Of a stretch of 64,000 nucleotides of DNA, positions 1 to 7,630 are shown in pieces. The stretch lies in the NCBI GenBank assembly GCA_959018755.1, contig CAUEMA010000004.1:78815-142814 (forward strand), in the 5' to 3' direction. The position numbers and the translations under genes are program-made. The notes below the pieces were generated by a model that was not told the origin of the DNA, did no database searches, and saw only the letters and a program-made list of their open reading frames with translations. Each line of letters opens with the position of its first letter. Positions within the stretch are counted from its first letter, which is position 1. Source of the DNA: an uncultured Collinsella sp. Its GTDB lineage: Bacteria > Actinomycetota > Coriobacteriia > Coriobacteriales > Coriobacteriaceae.

Positions 1-857
1 AGTTCGCAAAAAATCGCGCCGCCGATGATAAGCGCGGCGCCCATCAGGCGGACCGGTGTTATGGTTTCGCCCAAAAGGACGGCCGAGAACACGACGGCCG
101 AAAGCGGCTCAAGGTAGCCGACGACGGCGACGGTCTGCACAGGCAGTTTGGCGACGGCGCTAAAGTAGAGCAGGCAACCGATGCCTGTGTTGACAATGCC
201 GAGCATGGCAACGGCGCGCCAATCGATGCCGGCGGCAATGCTGGGGGAGAGGAACGAGGGGACACCTTGCGTGAGGAGCGTAAGGATCAACGCGGTTACA
301 AAGGCGGCGCTCACCTGGAGCGTGGAGTTCTCGAGACCTTCGATATGTGGCGCTCCCTTGCTGGCAATGACCATCAACGCGTAGCAGAAGGCCGAGGCGA
401 TGCCGTACACGATGCCCGCGATGGGCATATTGCCGCCGAGGCCTTGGGCCGCGATGAGGAAGGCGCCGCAGGCGACGGCGATAAACCCGGCGATTTTGCC
501 GCCGGTCAGCTTTTCGCCAAAGATGAGCGGGGAGAGCGCCATGACAATGATGGGGCCGCAGTAGTACAGCAGCGAGGATACGCCGACGCCGATCGTCTGG
601 TAGGCGCGGAACAGAAAAATCCAGCTGGCGCCCAGCGCGGCTCCCGAGAGGAGGAGGGCTGCGGCTTCGCGGGGGCGAGATGGCGCCTGCAACTTATGGC
701 GTTGGGTGATGGCGAGGATGGTTACAAGCGAGAGGGCTCCCAAAAACGTGCGCAGCAGCACGATATCGGAGCTCGGCAGCGCGATGGCAGCGGCGATGAT
801 GCCGTTGGAGCCAAACAATAGCAATGCTGCTAAGTACGTAAACAGTCCGTTGTTCAT
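1..857 (-). CDS. EamA/DMT-family permease, C-terminus cut by window edge
   Basis: This reading frame starts at an ATG (857) and runs off the left edge without a stop, so about 285 residues of the protein are visible. The protein is almost entirely hydrophobic, with about ten membrane spans in two similar halves, as in drug/metabolite transporter (EamA) permeases. It begins MNNGLFTYLAALLLFGSNG and shows the usual G-rich helix ends (for example GEKLTGGKIAGFIAVACGAFL near the middle). Such proteins usually export metabolites or amino acids, but the substrate cannot be read from the sequence. The gene is divergent from the LysR regulator at 976, which makes it that regulator's likely target. Only a few C-terminal residues are probably missing. 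Confidence 0.85.
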   Translation of the reverse strand, partial: MNNGLFTYLAALLLFGSNGIIAAAIALPSSDIVLLRTFLGALSLVTILAITQRHKLQAPSRPREAAALLLSGAALGASWIFLFRAYQTIGVGVSSLLYYCGPIIVMALSPLIFGEKLTGGKIAGFIAVACGAFLIAAQGLGGNMPIAGIVYGIASAFCYALMVIASKGAPHIEGLENSTLQVSAAFVTALILTLLTQGVPSFLSPSIAAGIDWRAVAMLGIVNTGIGCLLYFSAVAKLPVQTVAVVGYLEPLSAVVFSAVLLGETITPVRLMGAALIIGGAIFCE

Positions 858-886
858 GCGCTTCCGTCCCATCTATATCCGAGCAT

Positions 887-903
887 GTTCACTATGGGTG
901 AAC
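887..903. promoter_or_regulatory. Palindromic operator in the EamA/lysR divergent region
   Basis: GTTCAC and GTGAAC form a perfect inverted repeat with a 5-bp spacer, about 20 bp upstream of a consensus plus-strand -10 box (TATAAT, 925-930). The matching -35 position is poor. LysR-type regulators usually bind imperfect dyads in such divergent regions, so this is the probable binding site of the adjacent regulator. Confidence 0.45.
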
Positions 904-975
904 TGGCTTTAGAAGAAAAGCGAATATAATGCATGGATGACATGACAAATACTCATGTAAGGGCGGGGACGTGCC

Positions 976-1833
976 GTGAAGACCAATATCCAAAAGATGC
1001 AAGTGCTGCTCGAGACGGTGCGTGCCGGCAGTTTTACACGCGCCGCAGAGCGGCTGAGCTATTCGCAGTCGGGCGTGAGCCGCATGGTGGGCGATCTTGA
1101 GGCCGACTGGGGTTTTAAAGTGCTTGATCGCAGCCGCGAGGGCGTGGTGCTTTCTGCCGACGGGCGGCAGGTCATGCCGGCAGTCGAGGCGTTATGCGAA
1201 GAGTTTGGCCGCCTGCAGCGACGCGTGGACGAGATGCGTGGGCTCATGCGCGGCAAAATCTGCATCGGTACGTTTTCGAGTGTGGCGACCCATGTGCTGC
1301 CGCCGGTGATTGCGCGGTTTCGTGCCGATTATCCAGATGTCGATTATGAGTTGCTGATGGGCGATTACTCCGAGATTGAGCAATGGGTGGCGGAAGGCCG
1401 CTGCGACCTGGGCTTTATTCCGCGCGAGCCACGCGGCGCCGGCATGGCGTCGCGGTCGTTGGTGCAAGACGAGCTGATGGCCGTGGTGCCAGCGGACTCC
1501 TCGCTTGCCACCGCGGAGGTCGTTTCCCTTGCCGATTTGGCCAACGAGCAGTTTATTCTGCTGGAACGCGGTAGCGACGACGAGATTACGCCGCTGTTCC
1601 GTCGGGCGGGGCTGACGGTGCGTTCCAAGCTGTCGACCTGGGATGACTATGCGATTATGGCCATGGTCGAGGACGGCCTGGGCGTGAGCATTCTTCCGGC
1701 GCTCATCTTGCGCCGCTGCCAGTTCGATGTTGCCGTGCGCCCGCTCGAGGGACATCCTCATCGGCAGATCAACGCCATATACCGCACCGCCGACGTTTCG
1801 CTTGCCGCTGTTCGATTCCTTGAATACCTCTAA
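976..1833 (+). CDS. LysR-family transcriptional regulator
   Basis: A 285-residue LysR-type regulator. The N-terminal winged helix-turn-helix is at about residues 3-60 (FTRAAERLSYSQSGVSRMV). It is followed by a linker helix and a two-lobed periplasmic-binding-like effector domain from about residue 90 to the end, which contains the typical phrase GKICIGTFSSVATHVLP. The length is normal for the family. The start is GTG at 976; an earlier GTG at 971 hits a stop at once. The gene is divergent from the EamA permease (1-857), the classical arrangement for a LysR regulator and its transport target. The effector is unknown. Confidence 0.88.
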   Translation: MKTNIQKMQVLLETVRAGSFTRAAERLSYSQSGVSRMVGDLEADWGFKVLDRSREGVVLSADGRQVMPAVEALCEEFGRLQRRVDEMRGLMRGKICIGTFSSVATHVLPPVIARFRADYPDVDYELLMGDYSEIEQWVAEGRCDLGFIPREPRGAGMASRSLVQDELMAVVPADSSLATAEVVSLADLANEQFILLERGSDDEITPLFRRAGLTVRSKLSTWDDYAIMAMVEDGLGVSILPALILRRCQFDVAVRPLEGHPHRQINAIYRTADVSLAAVRFLEYL

Positions 1834-1892
1834 ACGTGTACACGTCATTGTCCGCTTTGGGCAAATCTCGGAGTTCGGTACATTTTCTTATG

Positions 1893-1974
1893 AAATTGAA
1901 CTTGCGAATGAGGTACGGCGCTATACTGCTGCCTAAATTGAACTCAGGTTCAATTTGTGTTCTATAAATTGAAC
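1893..1974 (+). promoter_or_regulatory. Operator cluster of AAATTGAAC boxes before the XRE-AlaA gene
   Basis: The 9-mer AAATTGAAC occurs at 1893-1901, at 1935-1943 where it faces its exact reverse complement at 1948-1956 (4-bp spacer), and again at 1966-1974. A -10-like TATACT lies at 1922-1927 between the boxes. The gene downstream has an N-terminal XRE DNA-binding domain, so self-regulation is the simplest reading. Confidence 0.6.
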
Positions 1975-1995
1975 TTTGCCAGCAAGGAGGTTCTA

Positions 1996-3516
1996 GTGGC
2001 CCAAGAGACGTTTAGCGATCGCCTGCGACAGACCATGTCCGATCGCGACGTTCGCCAGTCGGACGTAATCCGCGCTTCGGAGATGCTCGGCAAAAAACTC
2101 GGCAAGAGTCAGATGAGCCAATATGTGAGTGGCAAGACGATTCCGCGGCGCGATGTGGCAGAGCTGCTCGCCCGCATTTTGGAGGTCGATGTTTCCTGGC
2201 TGCTTGCCGGTGACGCCGATCAAGGCGAGGCATCATCGCCTCGCAACGATTCCAAGCCCGAACCCCATCCCTCAGCTCAAATTCCAAGGAGCACCACCAT
2301 GCGTACTTTTTCTAAATCCACCAAGCTTGATAACGTCCTGTATGACGTGCGCGGTCCCGTCGTCGACGAGGCTGCCCGCATGGAGGACGAGGGCGAGCGC
2401 ATCCTCAAGCTCAATATCGGCAACCCGGCGCCCTTCGGTTTCCGCACGCCTGACGAGGTTATCAAGGACATGCGCCAGCAGCTGCCCGACTGCGAAGGCT
2501 ATTCCAACTCGCGCGGTCTGTTCTCTGCACGCAAGGCGATTATGCAGTACTCGCAGATCAAGGGCCTGCCCAACGTTCAGATGGAGCACATCTACACGGG
2601 CAACGGCGTGTCCGAGCTCATTCAGCTTTCGATGAACGCGCTGCTCGACAATGGCGACGAGATTCTGATCCCCAGCCCCGACTATCCGCTCTGGACGGCG
2701 TGCGCGACCCTTGCCGGCGGTCATCCCGTGCACTATCTGTGCGATGAGCAGGCGGATTGGTATCCCGATCTGGAGGATATGGAGTCCAAGATCACGAGCG
2801 CGACCAAGGCCCTCGTCATCATCAACCCCAACAACCCCACGGGCTCGGTCTACCCGCGCGAGGTGCTCGAGGGCATCGTTGAGGTTGCGCGCAGGCACCA
2901 GCTCATGATCTTTGCCGATGAGATCTACGACCGCCTATGCATGGACGGCTACGAGCACGTCTCGATTGCCTCGCTCGCTCCCGATCTGCCCTGCGTTACG
3001 TTTAGCGGCCTGTCCAAGTCGCATATGATTGCGGGTTATCGCATCGGCTGGATGGTGCTTTCGGGCAACCAGCGCTGCATGAGCGACTTCATCATGGGCG
3101 TCAACATGCTCTCTAACATGCGCCTGTGTTCCAACGTGCCGGCTCAGTCGATCGTCCAGACGGCGCTCGGCGGCCATCAGTCGGTTAACGACTACATCCG
3201 CCCCGGCGGTCGTGTCTACGAGCAGCGCAACTTTGTGTATGAGGCGCTCAGCAAGATCGATGGCATCTCGGTGGTCAAGCCGCGCGCGGCGTTCTATATC
3301 TTCCCCAAGATGGATGTGAAGAAGTTCAACATCACCGATGACGAGCAGTTTGCCCTCGACCTGCTGCACGAGAAGAAGATCCTCATCACGCGCGGCGGCG
3401 GCTTTAACTGGGCCGAGCCCGACCACTTCCGCATCGTGTACCTGCCGCGCATGGAAGTGCTCAAAGAGTCGCTCGAAGACCTCGCCGACTTCTTCGATCA
3501 TTACCGCCAGAGCTAG
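1996..3516 (+). CDS. alaA: XRE helix-turn-helix / AlaA-type aminotransferase fusion
   Basis: A predicted 506-residue protein starting at GTG 1996, which has AAGGAGG five bases upstream; the longer frame from 1957 lacks such a site. Residues 1 to about 75 form a Cro/C1-type HTH (DRLRQTMSDRDVRQSDVIRA, then a helix containing SQMSQYVSGKTIPRRD). A proline-rich linker follows. From about residue 95 the protein resembles E. coli AlaA (glutamate-pyruvate aminotransferase, fold type I PLP): LNIGNPAPFGF, NPNNPTGSVY, the PLP-lysine segment SGLSKSHMIAGYRIGW, and VKPRAAFYIFPK. The likely reaction is pyruvate plus glutamate to alanine plus 2-oxoglutarate. The fusion differs from MocR proteins, which use a GntR domain. 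Repeated AAATTGAAC boxes upstream suggest it regulates itself. The gene stands alone and ends in a terminator. Confidence 0.85.
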   Translation: MAQETFSDRLRQTMSDRDVRQSDVIRASEMLGKKLGKSQMSQYVSGKTIPRRDVAELLARILEVDVSWLLAGDADQGEASSPRNDSKPEPHPSAQIPRSTTMRTFSKSTKLDNVLYDVRGPVVDEAARMEDEGERILKLNIGNPAPFGFRTPDEVIKDMRQQLPDCEGYSNSRGLFSARKAIMQYSQIKGLPNVQMEHIYTGNGVSELIQLSMNALLDNGDEILIPSPDYPLWTACATLAGGHPVHYLCDEQADWYPDLEDMESKITSATKALVIINPNNPTGSVYPREVLEGIVEVARRHQLMIFADEIYDRLCMDGYEHVSIASLAPDLPCVTFSGLSKSHMIAGYRIGWMVLSGNQRCMSDFIMGVNMLSNMRLCSNVPAQSIVQTALGGHQSVNDYIRPGGRVYEQRNFVYEALSKIDGISVVKPRAAFYIFPKMDVKKFNITDDEQFALDLLHEKKILITRGGGFNWAEPDHFRIVYLPRMEVLKESLEDLADFFDHYRQS

Positions 3517-3541
3517 TGGGATAGAAGCTCCGTACTATGAA

Positions 3542-3580
3542 AAGCTCCCTGCAGTTGTTTTGCTGTAGGGAGCTTTCTTG
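3542..3580 (+). terminator. Intrinsic terminator of the XRE-alaA gene
   Basis: A 14-bp stem (AAAGCTCCCTGCAG pairing with CTGTAGGGAGCTTT, one G-T pair) with an 8-nt loop is followed by TTCTTG. It sits 25 bp after the stop, and the A-rich left side could also serve the convergent def gene. Confidence 0.8.
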
Positions 3581-3591
3581 AATCGGCGGAA

Positions 3592-4002
3592 CTAGATCAC
3601 GATCCCGTTGCAGTGGTCGATTTCGTGTTGGATGATTTCGGCGGTGTAGCCCGAGAAGTTTTTGATGCGGTGGACGAAGTTCTCGTCCAAATACTCAACC
3701 TTAATGCGGCGATAGCGGGTACAGGGACGCTCGCCGATCAGCGAGAGACATCCTTCGCTCGTCTGATAGGCGTTGACCTGCTCAAGAATTTGAGGGTTGT
3801 ACATAAGCAGCGATTTGCTGCCGTCCTTTACGCAGATGATGCGTTTGCGCACGCCGATCATGTTAGCGGCGAGGCCCACGCACTCGTGCTCATGCTCGTG
3901 GAGCGTATCCAGGAGGTCCTGCCCGGTCACGGCGTCGTCGGGCCCTGCGTCTTCGGAAGGCAGGCGCAAAAAGAACTCGGATTTCATGATGGGCTTAATC
4001 AT
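3592..4002 (-). CDS. def: Peptide deformylase
   Basis: A 136-residue metalloenzyme that removes the formyl group from the N-terminal methionine of new proteins. All three family motifs are visible: GLAANMIGV (motif 1, with N in place of the usual Q), EGCLSL (metal-binding Cys) and QHEIDHCNGI (HExxH, metal ligands and catalytic Glu). I chose ATG 4002 because GAGGAG lies just upstream; the frame stays open to 4146, but that extension is unlike deformylases. The protein is short, as in the compact deformylases of anaerobic Gram-positives. It converges on the XRE-alaA gene and is divergent from the MFS exporter at 4207. Confidence 0.88.
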   Translation of the reverse strand: MIKPIMKSEFFLRLPSEDAGPDDAVTGQDLLDTLHEHEHECVGLAANMIGVRKRIICVKDGSKSLLMYNPQILEQVNAYQTSEGCLSLIGERPCTRYRRIKVEYLDENFVHRIKNFSGYTAEIIQHEIDHCNGIVI

Positions 4003-4206
4003 GGCGGGCTCCTCATGTCTTATGCTTTCGTGGACTTTTAATAATAGCGCGGAAGGAAAGCTGCGCGTCCGCGTTACAATCTTTCGACGTTGGACCATGT
4101 TGCCAGATTCGTCGTGTACGGCGTCTGGTGTAAGTCTAGGGCTCATTTTCGCCCTGGACCGTTCCTCTGGGGCGATGCGATTGTCGTTCTAAGAGGAAGG
4201 AATTTC

Positions 4207-5619
4207 ATGGGGACCAAATCCCAAAAGCAAACTCAATCACCGTCGACGGCCTCGGCGCTTCTCGTCGTAATGTATGTTGCAGCCTTTGTCGCCGCGTTTA
4301 ACGAGAACATCATTAATGTGGCGTTGCACGACATTATGGCGGCCTTTTCGGTGAGTGCCACCACGGCGCAGTGGCTCGTTTCGGGCTACATGATCGTGAC
4401 GTCGATCTTTACGGCCATCATGGCCTTCCTGTCCGGCCGTTTCTCGACGCGCAAGCTGCTGTTTTTCGCATGCGGATGCATGGTCGCCGGCGAGGTCCTG
4501 TGCCTGTTCGCTCCGTCGTTTAGCGTTTTGCTGCCAAGTCGTATTTTGCAGGCTGCGGGATCGGGCATCTTGTTCCCGCTCATGATGAACGTGGTGCTGT
4601 CTTGCGCTCCGCGCGAGAAGCTCGGTCTGTATCTGAGCCTGGGCGGTGCCTGCATTACGCTGGGGCCGGCGTTTGGACCCGTGATCAGCGGTCTTATGTG
4701 CACGTTGTTTGGCTGGAGGGCGGTGTTCGTAGTGCCGCTGGTGGGCGGCATTGTGGTCGCTGCGGCGGGCGTAAAGCATGTTCAGAATGTCGGGGAGCGC
4801 TCGAACACCACGCTCGATATTCTGTCAGTTGTTTTACTCGCCGCCGGCATTACGGCATTCGTGTATTCCGTAGGCGAGTTCTCGACCAATCTGATTGCCG
4901 GCATCGTGACGCTCTTCGCCGCCATGGTGCTGCTCGGCCTGTTTGCGGTCCGTCAGCTCAAGCTCGAACATCCGGTGCTTAACGTGCGTCCCATGGCGAG
5001 CGTTCGTTTTTGGCCTGCGTGTCTGCTTGTGGTGGTGTCGATGATGACGACGTTCTCGATGAGCGTTTTGTTGCCGCTCTATTTTGAGGGCGCATACGGC
5101 ATGACCGCACTTATTGCGGGCTTGCTCATTTTGCCGGCGATTGCCTGCAACGCCGTTACCTCGATTGTGGGCGGACGTGTGATGGACGCCCGCGGCGCAT
5201 GGCCGCTGCTGCCGGTCGGCTTTGCCCTGATTGCCGTGGGACAGACTGCCATCTCGATGACGGCGGCAAGCATGGACATCGGCGTCGTCGTGGCGCTGAC
5301 CGTTGTGGTGTATGCCGGAGTCGGTTTGGTGCTAAGCCCCTCGCAAACGGCCGGCTTGGAGACGCTACCTGCCGCCGAGCATCCTCACGGAACGGCATTG
5401 CTCAACACGTGGAACATGATTGCCGCATCGTTTGGCCCGTCGCTGTTTATCGGCCTGCTCTCGAGTTCTGCGGCGACTGCCGGCGCCGCTGGCGTTGCGA
5501 CCGACGTTGCCCAGGCGATTGGATTTGCGGCAGCCGTGCGTGTGGCGGCTGTAATTGCCGTGGTCGGATTTGTGGTATCGGTTGTGTACACTCGCCGCGA
5601 GTCGCACATGTCGCATTAA
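4207..5619 (+). CDS. MFS transporter, DHA2 (14-span) drug-efflux family
   Basis: A 470-residue membrane protein with about 14 hydrophobic spans. Motifs typical of major facilitator drug:proton antiporters are present: the N-terminal segment AAFNENIINVALHDIMAAF (like the DHA2 D1 motif LDxTIVNVALP), GRFSTRKLLF after the second loop, and a motif-C-like GGACITLGPAFGPVISG. The start is ATG 4207, with AGAGGAAGGA eight bases upstream; the frame is open from 4090 but that part is not hydrophobic and has no ribosome site. It probably exports drugs or toxic organic compounds with proton antiport. The substrate is unknown, and no regulator gene is adjacent. Confidence 0.86.
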   Translation: MGTKSQKQTQSPSTASALLVVMYVAAFVAAFNENIINVALHDIMAAFSVSATTAQWLVSGYMIVTSIFTAIMAFLSGRFSTRKLLFFACGCMVAGEVLCLFAPSFSVLLPSRILQAAGSGILFPLMMNVVLSCAPREKLGLYLSLGGACITLGPAFGPVISGLMCTLFGWRAVFVVPLVGGIVVAAAGVKHVQNVGERSNTTLDILSVVLLAAGITAFVYSVGEFSTNLIAGIVTLFAAMVLLGLFAVRQLKLEHPVLNVRPMASVRFWPACLLVVVSMMTTFSMSVLLPLYFEGAYGMTALIAGLLILPAIACNAVTSIVGGRVMDARGAWPLLPVGFALIAVGQTAISMTAASMDIGVVVALTVVVYAGVGLVLSPSQTAGLETLPAAEHPHGTALLNTWNMIAASFGPSLFIGLLSSSAATAGAAGVATDVAQAIGFAAAVRVAAVIAVVGFVVSVVYTRRESHMSH

Positions 5620-5771
5620 TGTGTGCACATAGATTCTGCAGCTAGATTAGCGGGCGACACCATAAACTAATGGACGTTTTGCCGAGAGGCATGAATGTTT
5701 AAAGCGCAAAGAGTGCGCGACGGGCCCCGCGAATGGGGCGATGATGCCCGAGAGGGCCAAGAAGGAGTCTC

Positions 5772-6683
5772 ATGTCCGAGAACGAAGAGATCATGAACGA
5801 GACCGAGAACGAGACCATGGCTGCCGAGGTTGAGGCAGTCGAGACCGTGGAGACCGAAGCTGCCGAGGTTGAGGCTGCTGACGAGGTTTCCGCCGAGGAG
5901 GAGGCCGAGGTTGTCGAGGCCGCCGTTGATTACGATGACGAAGAGCTGATGGACAAGATGCAGAAGGCCGCCCGCCTGCTGCGTAGCCGTCGCTTTGCTA
6001 TTTCCAAGGAGGAGGAGGCCAAGGCCGAGCGCATGGCGAACATCGAGCGCGCCATCAAGCTTCTTGACCTCAAGCCCAAGATGGAGCAGAAGGAAATGTC
6101 CGACCTGTTGGGCATGCGCCTCCGTGAGCTCGACGGCCTGATGGCCGAGGCCGAGGCTGCCGATCTGGTCGGCCGCATCGACGACGCCGAGGGCGATATG
6201 CGCAAGATCGTCGTCTTCGCTGCCGAGGATGCCGCTGAGGGCCTGGTCGAGCTTGCCAACAAGAAGGAGAAACTCCTGCCCGAGCTTTCTTACGAGGAGG
6301 CCACCGAGCTGATGGCTGCCCTTGATAAGGTTATCGCTCCGCTCGTCGCCATGGGTCTGGACGAGGACCGTGGTCCTCGCGGCGGCCGTGACGACCGTGG
6401 TGGCCGTGGCGGCGACCGTGGCGGTCGCGGTGGCTTTGGCGATCGTGGCGGCCGTGGCGGCGACCGCGGCGGTCGCGGTGGCGATCGCGGTGGCCGCGGC
6501 GGCTTTGGTGACCGTGGCGGCGATCGTGGCGGTCGCGGCGGCTTTGGTGGCAACCGTGGTGGCTATGGCGATCGCGGTGGCAACCGTGGCGGCTTCGGCG
6601 GCAACCGTGGTAACGACCGCGGCGGTCGTGGCGGCGACCGTGGCGGCCGCAACGGCGGCGGCTTCCGCGGCAACCGCTTCTAG
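5772..6683 (+). CDS. Acidic protein with C-terminal RGG/RGD-rich repeat tail
   Basis: A 303-residue protein in three parts. Residues 1-60 are extremely acidic (Glu/Ala/Val runs). Residues 60-195 form a helical basic-acidic domain that may include a winged-helix-like stretch (EMSDLLGMRLRELDGLMAEA followed by a short beta-hairpin, GDMRKIVVF). Residues 198-303 are almost only Gly, Arg, Asp, Asn and Phe, in repeated GGRGG, DRGG and GGFG units. Such RGG tails bind RNA and promote condensates in eukaryotic proteins and in some bacterial RNA helicases and RNA-binding proteins. The start is ATG 5772 behind GAAGGAG. It is a single gene with a strong terminator. RNA or nucleoid binding is my inference; no enzyme domain is visible. 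Confidence 0.75.
   Translation: MSENEEIMNETENETMAAEVEAVETVETEAAEVEAADEVSAEEEAEVVEAAVDYDDEELMDKMQKAARLLRSRRFAISKEEEAKAERMANIERAIKLLDLKPKMEQKEMSDLLGMRLRELDGLMAEAEAADLVGRIDDAEGDMRKIVVFAAEDAAEGLVELANKKEKLLPELSYEEATELMAALDKVIAPLVAMGLDEDRGPRGGRDDRGGRGGDRGGRGGFGDRGGRGGDRGGRGGDRGGRGGFGDRGGDRGGRGGFGGNRGGYGDRGGNRGGFGGNRGNDRGGRGGDRGGRNGGGFRGNRF
6368..6680 (+). repeat. Degenerate tandem repeat coding for the RGG tail
   Basis: About 310 bp built from short near-repeats of a GGCGACCGTGGCGGTCGC type, encoding the Arg-Gly-Gly tail. The strand is almost free of A and T. Such DNA can slip during replication, so tail length probably varies between strains. Confidence 0.8.
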
Positions 6684-6687
6684 TTGG

Positions 6688-6715
6688 GTTACGCGGTTTT
6701 ACCAAACCGCGTAAC
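6688..6715. terminator. Hairpin terminator after the RGG gene
   Basis: GTTACGCGGTTT and its exact reverse complement flank a 4-nt loop, five bases after the stop codon. There is no real T-run, but the stem is perfect over 12 bp. Confidence 0.6.
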
Positions 6716-6728
6716 TAGTTGACGCTGC

Positions 6729-6828
6729 GCGCCCACCAGAGCGACAACTTGTCATTCAAAGAGGACGGCATGACCAGAAGGTCTATGCCGTCCTCTTTTC
6801 ATGCCAATTTGTTCGCTCTGGTGGGCGC
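6729..6828. repeat. Nested long inverted repeat
   Basis: The outer arms are 16 bp and perfect (6729-6744 with 6813-6828). Inside lies a second hairpin: 6758-6775 pairs with 6781-6798 as an 18-bp stem with one bulged T and a 4-nt AGAA loop, followed by T-rich sequence. The inner hairpin looks like a bidirectional terminator between the RGG gene and pdxT. The outer arms are not needed for that role. Confidence 0.75.
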
Positions 6829-6881
6829 TCGCTGTCGGTGCCAAAACATCGACATTGCCATGATCCAGACCTGCTAAAAGA

Positions 6882-6937
6882 TAGTCGTTGGGGACGTTCT
6901 TGTTTGACTAGTCATTCAAGAACGTCCCCAACGACTA
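6882..6937. repeat. Perfect 21-bp inverted repeat
   Basis: Positions 6882-6902 are the exact reverse complement of 6917-6937, with a 14-nt loop that itself holds the palindrome TGACTAGTCA. It lies in the convergent RGG/pdxT intergenic region. Confidence 0.8.
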
Positions 6938-6945
6938 CATAGCAT

Positions 6946-7009
6946 GAGAGTGGATAATCTCCCAGTTTGGGCTCGCATTCAGGCTCAAAGTGGGAGATTA
7001 TCCACTCTC
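6946..7009. repeat. Perfect 19-bp inverted repeat with structured apex
   Basis: Positions 6946-6964 pair perfectly with 6991-7009, and the pairing continues into the apex with G-T pairs (GTTTGGGCTC against GGCTCAAAG). The apical sequence TCCCAGTTTG...GCTCAAAGTGGGA closely matches the apex of the hairpins in the tandem array at 55859-56214. It ends 13 bp before the pdxT stop. Confidence 0.75.
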
Positions 7010-7022
7010 GTTTCTGTTCTGC

Positions 7023-7610
7023 CTACATTTGTAGGAACAGTTCGTGGAGGCGGGTATCGTCGTCGAGCTCGGGGTGGAAGGTTACGCCGAGCTGGTTGCC
7101 CTGACGGGCGGCGACAATACGACCGTCGACTTTCGCTAAGGCCTTGGCGTCGCCGTGGACCTCGACGATGCGGGGCGCGCGGATAAACGTCAGCGGCACT
7201 TCACCGTCGATGCCGGCTACCTGTCCCTTGGTTCGAAAGCTGCCGAGCTGCCTGCCGTAGGCATTGCGCTCGACAAGCACATCCATGGTTGCCAAACGGG
7301 GCGTGCCCTTATCGTCATGGGCGGCAAGGTCGTGAGCCAGCAGAATCAGGCCGGCGCAGGTGCCCAGGACGGGCATGCCTTCAGCGATACGGGCACGAAG
7401 CTCCTCGAGCATGCCCAACTCATCAAGCAGCTTCCCTTGAACGGTAGACTCGCCGCCGGGAAGTACCAGACGGTCAAAGTCCTGCTTCAAATCAGCCGCC
7501 TGCCTCAGCTCAATACAGTGTGCGCCCAGCTCGGACAGCCTCGCCTCGTGCTCGGCAAAAGCACCTTGGACCGCCAGCACGGCGACCGTTTGGTCTGCAT
7601 AATCGCTCAT
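7023..7610 (-). CDS. pdxT: Pyridoxal 5'-phosphate synthase glutaminase subunit
   Basis: A 195-residue class I glutamine amidotransferase that releases ammonia from glutamine and passes it to PdxS. The nucleophile motif GTCAGLILLA and the His-Glu pair in FHPELDDD form the catalytic triad; LVLPGGEST and RAPRI are typical PdxT phrases. The start is ATG 7610 with AAAGGATC upstream. It lies 20 bp after pdxS on the same strand, so the two are one operon. The length is normal. Confidence 0.96.
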   Translation of the reverse strand: MSDYADQTVAVLAVQGAFAEHEARLSELGAHCIELRQAADLKQDFDRLVLPGGESTVQGKLLDELGMLEELRARIAEGMPVLGTCAGLILLAHDLAAHDDKGTPRLATMDVLVERNAYGRQLGSFRTKGQVAGIDGEVPLTFIRAPRIVEVHGDAKALAKVDGRIVAARQGNQLGVTFHPELDDDTRLHELFLQM

Positions 7611-7630
7611 GTGCGATCCTTTCTGCCGGA

